Origin: Afifella marina DSM 2698
Lineage (GTDB): Bacteria > Pseudomonadota > Alphaproteobacteria > Rhizobiales > Afifellaceae
Assembly: GCF_900102695.1 (NCBI RefSeq)
Contig: NZ_FMVW01000003.1
Location: forward strand, 186,001-250,000
Direction of reading: 5' to 3'
DNA: 64,000 bases
Program-made: the position numbers and the translations under genes
Shown: positions 60,569-64,000 of the stretch, in pieces
How the letters are laid out: each line of letters starts with the position of its first letter
Position numbering within the stretch: the first letter of the stretch is position 1
The notes under the pieces: generated by a model
What the model was told of the DNA's origin: nothing
Database searches by the model: none
What the model saw: the letters and a program-made list of their open reading frames with translations, nothing else

Positions 60569-61324
60569 TCAGGCCGCCTCGCCCTGCCTGCGGCCGCGAG
60601 CGACATCGAGGAAGACGTCTTCCATCGTCTCGCGGCCATAGCGCGAGATGAGCTCCGAGGGGGCGCCCTGATCGACAATCACGCCGCCCTTCATCATGAC
60701 GACATCATCGCAGAGGCGCTCCACTTCGGGCATGTTGTGCGAGGCGAGGAGAATGGTGGCGCCGCGTTCGCGGCGATAGCGCTCCAGATGGGTGCGCACC
60801 CAATCGGCCGTGTCGGGATCGAGCGAGGCGGTCGGCTCGTCGAGGAGGAGGACCTCGGGCCGATTGATCAGGGATTTCGCGAGCGCCACGCGGGTTTTCT
60901 GTCCCGCGGAGAGCTTGCCCGACGGACGGTCGAGAAAATCCTGAAGCGCCAGCTCGACGGCGAGCTCATCGATGCGATCCTTGAGGTCGGCGACACCGTA
61001 GAGCCGTCCGAAAACCTTGAGGTTCTGCCGCACGGTGAGCCGCATCGGCATTTCCACATAGGGGCTTTCGAAATTGATCCGGTGGAGAACCTGGTGGCGC
61101 TGATGGGCCATGTCGGCGCCGAGGATGCGGGCTTCCCCCGAGCTCGGCGTGATCAATCCCATCAGCATGGCGATCGTCGTCGTCTTGCCGGCACCATTGC
61201 CGCCGAGGAGCCCGGTGACGGAGGCAGCAGGCACCGAGAAGCTGATGCCGTCGACGGCGCCGACCGGGCCATAGCGCTTGCCGAGGCGGGTCACCGCAAT
61301 CGGGTTGACACCCAGCTGTTGCAT
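60569..61324 (-). CDS. ABC exporter ATP-binding protein (ABC-2 partner)
   Basis: 251 residues. Walker A LLGGNGAGKTTT is near residues 38-49, then signature LSAGQKTRVAL and Walker B LLLDEPTASLD; SHNMPEVERLCDDVVMM provides the H-loop. GNGAGKTTT with LSAGQ points to the CcmA/NodI/DRA exporter class. ATG 61324 sits after GAGGACCACGAGG. Its permease is probably the gene ending at 58760, on the same strand, although the ProC-like gene lies between. Confidence 0.88.
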   Translation of the reverse strand: MQQLGVNPIAVTRLGKRYGPVGAVDGISFSVPAASVTGLLGGNGAGKTTTIAMLMGLITPSSGEARILGADMAHQRHQVLHRINFESPYVEMPMRLTVRQNLKVFGRLYGVADLKDRIDELAVELALQDFLDRPSGKLSAGQKTRVALAKSLINRPEVLLLDEPTASLDPDTADWVRTHLERYRRERGATILLASHNMPEVERLCDDVVMMKGGVIVDQGAPSELISRYGRETMEDVFLDVARGRRQGEAA

Positions 61325-61440
61325 CCTCGTGGTCCTCACGCAGTGCTTCGCCCATGCCGGGCGGAGATCTTGCGTCCCCCGCTCGAACGGCTGCGGAAGC
61401 GTTTCCTGAGATTACGGATGGACGGCCGGCACTTCCAGCC

Positions 61441-61752
61441 TCAGTCGCGTGGCTCGCGGGTCACATCTTCGCCGAACCCGCCTTCGACGAGGGCGGCGAG
61501 CGCCTCAAGTGCTGCATCCGCGTCCGGCCCGACGGCGGCGATATCGATGAAGCAACCAGGGGCTGCGGCGAGCGTCATCAGACCCATGATCGAGGTACCG
61601 CCCACGCTTTGCCCGTCCTTGATCACCACCACCTCTGCATCGAAACAGCTTGCGAGCTTCACGAACTTTGCCGAAGCACGTGCGTGAAGGCCCCGCTTGT
61701 TGCAGATGGTGAGGCGCCGCAAAGGCAGGCTACCCAGGGCGATCGTGGTCAT
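61441..61752 (-). CDS. ptsH: HPr-type phosphocarrier protein
   Basis: 103 residues. The active His is His23 in NKRGLHARAS; the regulatory Ser is Ser54 in GGTSIMGLM, the site modified by HPr kinase. It carries phosphate from EI to EIIA proteins. In alphaproteobacteria with incomplete sugar PTS, it works in a regulatory phosphorelay. Its ATG overlaps the EIIA stop (ATGA). It has an extended acidic C-terminus relative to E. coli HPr (85 residues). Confidence 0.95.
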   Translation of the reverse strand: MTTIALGSLPLRRLTICNKRGLHARASAKFVKLASCFDAEVVVIKDGQSVGGTSIMGLMTLAAAPGCFIDIAAVGPDADAALEALAALVEGGFGEDVTREPRD

Positions 61753-62150
61753 TTGGCCGATAAGATCCGACTGGCGACGTTGATATATTTCCGCCCGGCA
61801 TCTTGCGCCGCGACCGTCGCCTCGTCGAGCTCCGCATCGCCGCGGATGCTTGCGAGTTTGATCAGCATCGGCAGGTTGACGCCGGCCACGACCTCGATGC
61901 GGCCAGGTTCCATCACCGAAATCGCAAGGTTCGAAGGGGTGCCACCGAACATATCGGTCAACAGGATCACGCCATCGCCGGCGTCGACCTCCTGCACCGC
62001 CTGAACGATGTCCTGGCGTCGATCCTCCATATCGTCGTCGGGACCGATGGAGATCGTCGCGCAGCCCTGCTGAGGCCCCACCACATGTTCCAAAGCAGCG
62101 CGAAATTCAGAAGCGAGCTGACCGTGGGTGACGAGGACTAATCCGATCAT
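61749..62150 (-). CDS. PTS EIIA component, mannose/fructose (EIIA-Man) type
   Basis: 133 residues. His9 in LVTHGQLA is the phosphorylation site. The family's SIGPDDDM and LLTDMFGGTPSN blocks are intact. EIIA-Man without EIIB/C neighbours is a standard alphaproteobacterial regulatory module. ATG 62150 gives the family start MIGLVLVTHG; ATG 62195 would add 15 residues. Coupled to ptsH by a 4-base overlap. Confidence 0.94.
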   Translation of the reverse strand: MIGLVLVTHGQLASEFRAALEHVVGPQQGCATISIGPDDDMEDRRQDIVQAVQEVDAGDGVILLTDMFGGTPSNLAISVMEPGRIEVVAGVNLPMLIKLASIRGDAELDEATVAAQDAGRKYINVASRILSAK

Positions 62151-62204
62151 ACGGGGTTTGCCGATCCATTGTGCAAGGGTTGTCATCTTGGCCACAAAAA
62201 TGCG

Positions 62205-62651
62205 TCACCTTGCAAGTCCCTCGCTCGCCTGAAGGGCTGCGGCGAGGGCCGTTCGGACGAGCAGCAGCGTCGCAGGGCTCCGTGCCGGAGCCGGTTGGCG
62301 CGGCAGGCGTATCCCGGCGATCTCCGTCATGAGCTCCTCGGCATCCGGCAGGCGTTCGAGGGCCGCCTCAGGGACGAGGTCGATGACGAGGTGAATCACC
62401 GCTGCCTTCTCATGAGGCAGCCGCACCAGCCCACGGCCCCGCAGCTCTATCAGCCCCTCGGTCGCTGCCGGCGGCGTGGCGACGAGGCGATCGTGGCAGG
62501 CGGTCAAATCGCAGTAATCGTCGGCAACGAGGCGCCCACCCTCCGCAAGGATCGACCAGGCGAGCATGGATTTGCCGCTCCCTGACGCGCCGCGAATGAG
62601 AATCCCGGCCCCTTGCCAGAGAACGGAGCTTGCGTGCAGCCGCAGCGACAT
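62205..62651 (-). CDS. hprK: HPr kinase/phosphorylase, short alphaproteobacterial form
   Basis: 148 residues, much shorter than Firmicute HprK (about 310) because the N-terminal domain is absent. P-loop GASGSGKS is at 21-28; VADDYCDLTA and the HprK signature region EIRGRG-like LIELRGRGLVRLP follow. It phosphorylates Ser54 of HPr. ATG 62651 is eight bases past the chvG stop. The order chvG-hprK-EIIA-ptsH is conserved in Hyphomicrobiales. Confidence 0.94.
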   Translation of the reverse strand: MSLRLHASSVLWQGAGILIRGASGSGKSMLAWSILAEGGRLVADDYCDLTACHDRLVATPPAATEGLIELRGRGLVRLPHEKAAVIHLVIDLVPEAALERLPDAEELMTEIAGIRLPRQPAPARSPATLLLVRTALAAALQASEGLAR

Positions 62652-62658
62652 GGATCCC

Positions 62659-64000
62659 TCAATCGGCTGCGGGCAGGACGACCGTGAAGCGTGCGCCCGC
62701 GATGGAGCCGCCCGGATTGCGCCGATTTTCCGCGGTGATGGTGCCACGGTGCGCAACCACGATCTGCCGCGAAATCGCAAGGCCGAGACCGGAATTGTTG
62801 CCGAAAGCCTCCTTCTCGGGGCGGTCGGTGTAAAAGCGCTCGAAAATGCGCTCGAAATTGTCTTCCGGGATGCCGCGGCCGTCATCGTCGACCACGACGA
62901 CGATCCGCCCGGGCACGCGTTCGGCCACGACCCGCACCACACCCTCGTCGGGAGAGAAGGACAGAGCGTTGTCGATCAGGTTGTTGAACACCTGACCAAG
63001 ACGGCTGTCATGGCCGAGGACATAGAAGGCGTCCTTGCCGAACTTTCCGGACTTGAGGCTCAGGGTGAGCTGGCTCGGATCGGTGGTGCGCACTTCGCGC
63101 GCGACACTCACCACCGCCTCGAGAAGGCGGGCGATATCCACCGGCTCCGTGTCCTCGCGTGCCAGTTCGGCATCGAGCCGGGAGGCATCGGAGATGTCGC
63201 TGATCAGCCGGTCGAGACGACGAACGTCGTGCTTGATGACAGCAAGAAGCCGTTCGCGGTTTTCCTCGCTTCGCGCGATCGGCAGGGTTTCGACCGCACT
63301 CCTCAGCGAGGTCAGCGGATTCTTCAGTTCATGCGCGACGTCGGCGGCAAAGCGTTCGATCGCGTCCATGCGGCTGTAGAGGGCGTTGGTCATGTCGCGC
63401 AGCGAACGCGCCAGATGGCCGATCTCGTCCTTGCGCTCGCCGAAATCCGGGATCTGCATACGCGAGCGCACGCCGCGGCCGACCCTTTCCGCGGCCTGGG
63501 AGAGGCGGCTGATGGGACCTGCGATCGTGCTCGCGAGCAGGATCGACAAGAGAACGGTCGAACTCGCGGCGACCAGAAAGACCCGGAAGATGCCCATACG
63601 CTCGGCATGGACGATCGCATCGATGTCGCCCGATTCGGTCGACAAGAGCAGTGCACCGAGGACGGCCCGGAAGCGCTGCACGGGAACCGCGACCGAAACG
63701 ATCAAGCCGCCGTCTTCTCCGACGCGCACGACGGACCCCGCCTGGCCTGAAAGGGCGTTGACCACTTCGGGATAGGCCCGGCCATCGCCGGCACCGACCT
63801 CGTGATATTTCGGCAGATCGCCGCGCCGCAGCCAGAGACGCAGCTTGTCCCAGGACTTTTCCCACCACGAGCGGGTTTCTTCCGGCGCGGGCAGATCGAA
63901 GCGCAGGATCTGGCCACGCGTATAGAGACCCTTGGAATCGACGATCAGATTGCCTTCCTGATCGTAAAGGCGGCCACGAATGCGCGTCGGCGTCATCAGC
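62659..64000 (-). CDS. chvG: Sensor histidine kinase ChvG/ExoS, partial (N-terminus cut by window end)
   Basis: At least 447 residues; the 5' end lies beyond the window, so the Met near 63996 is internal. A periplasmic stretch with FDLPAPEETRSW is followed by a membrane helix (LVAASSTVLLSILLASTIAG), HAMP region, H-box FAADVAHELKNPLTS, N-box NNLIDNAL, and G boxes DDDGRGIP and NNSGLGLAI. Family members are acid-response sensors pairing with ChvI. Partner chvI would lie beyond the window. Confidence 0.94.
   Translation of the reverse strand, partial: LMTPTRIRGRLYDQEGNLIVDSKGLYTRGQILRFDLPAPEETRSWWEKSWDKLRLWLRRGDLPKYHEVGAGDGRAYPEVVNALSGQAGSVVRVGEDGGLIVSVAVPVQRFRAVLGALLLSTESGDIDAIVHAERMGIFRVFLVAASSTVLLSILLASTIAGPISRLSQAAERVGRGVRSRMQIPDFGERKDEIGHLARSLRDMTNALYSRMDAIERFAADVAHELKNPLTSLRSAVETLPIARSEENRERLLAVIKHDVRRLDRLISDISDASRLDAELAREDTEPVDIARLLEAVVSVAREVRTTDPSQLTLSLKSGKFGKDAFYVLGHDSRLGQVFNNLIDNALSFSPDEGVVRVVAERVPGRIVVVVDDDGRGIPEDNFERIFERFYTDRPEKEAFGNNSGLGLAISRQIVVAHRGTITAENRRNPGGSIAGARFTVVLPAAD

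Overview
The window is high-GC, almost fully coding DNA with many 4-base start/stop overlaps. It reads as a chromosome segment of an alphaproteobacterium of the order Hyphomicrobiales (Rhizobiales). The support is the nfu-tsaB-rimI-plsC-miaB-phoH-ybeY-corC block, the chvG-hprK-EIIA-HPr block, an lnt plus XRE-regulator pair, DUF2244 and DUF2852 proteins, and a short HprK. I cannot name the genus. No phage, insertion sequence, CRISPR array or integrase was seen, and no gene-free stretch exceeds about 235 bases.

Layout. 1-2.8 kb: end of an amino-acid ABC importer operon with a DAO-family FAD oxidase. 3.0 kb: tRNA-Leu(CAG). 3.1-10.0 kb (minus): corC, ybeY, phoH, miaB, plsC, rimI, tsaB, nfu. 10.1-14.9 kb: O-methyltransferase, AraC-MGMT fusion, DUF2244 protein, nth, cysK and an unknown membrane protein. 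15.1-16.4 kb: stand-alone GH13 hydrolase. 16.6-20.1 kb: proVWX glycine-betaine importer. 20.3-21.9 kb: dut and a divergent persulfide-dioxygenase-like gene with an inverted repeat between them. 22.0-38.1 kb (minus): glgE, treS-mak, glgB, glgX, malQ, glgC, glgA, pgm. 38.2-43.9 kb (minus): putA, enoyl-CoA hydratase, mutM. 44.0-47.7 kb (plus): ubiE, ubiB, coaBC. 47.7-53.1 kb (minus): glgP, matB and a TRAP-type binding protein. 53.2-55.4 kb (plus): lnt and an XRE regulator. 55.5-58.6 kb (minus): YgjP-like metalloprotein, DUF2852 protein and a PHA depolymerase with an extra C-terminal domain. 58.8-61.3 kb: ABC exporter genes separated by an opposed ProC-like gene. 61.4-64.0 kb (minus): HPr, EIIA-Man, hprK and chvG (cut by the window edge).

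How the genes fit together. Carbon storage dominates. The large glycogen locus carries both the classical ADP-glucose route (Pgm, GlgC, GlgA, GlgB) and the trehalose/maltose-1-phosphate route (TreS-maltokinase, GlgE, GlgB). It also carries breakdown enzymes (GlgX, MalQ), with GlgP about 12 kb away. A PHA depolymerase and the regulatory phosphotransferase proteins lie about 19-24 kb from the locus. Trehalose turnover and betaine uptake both touch osmotic adaptation. The strongest unusual items are the C-terminally extended PhaZ, the ProC-like protein lacking the usual proline-loop motif inside an ABC exporter locus, the perfect inverted repeat upstream of the persulfide-dioxygenase-like gene, the hairpins bordering binding-protein genes, and the displaced lnt/XRE pair without metK. 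I see no clear wholly novel multi-gene system.
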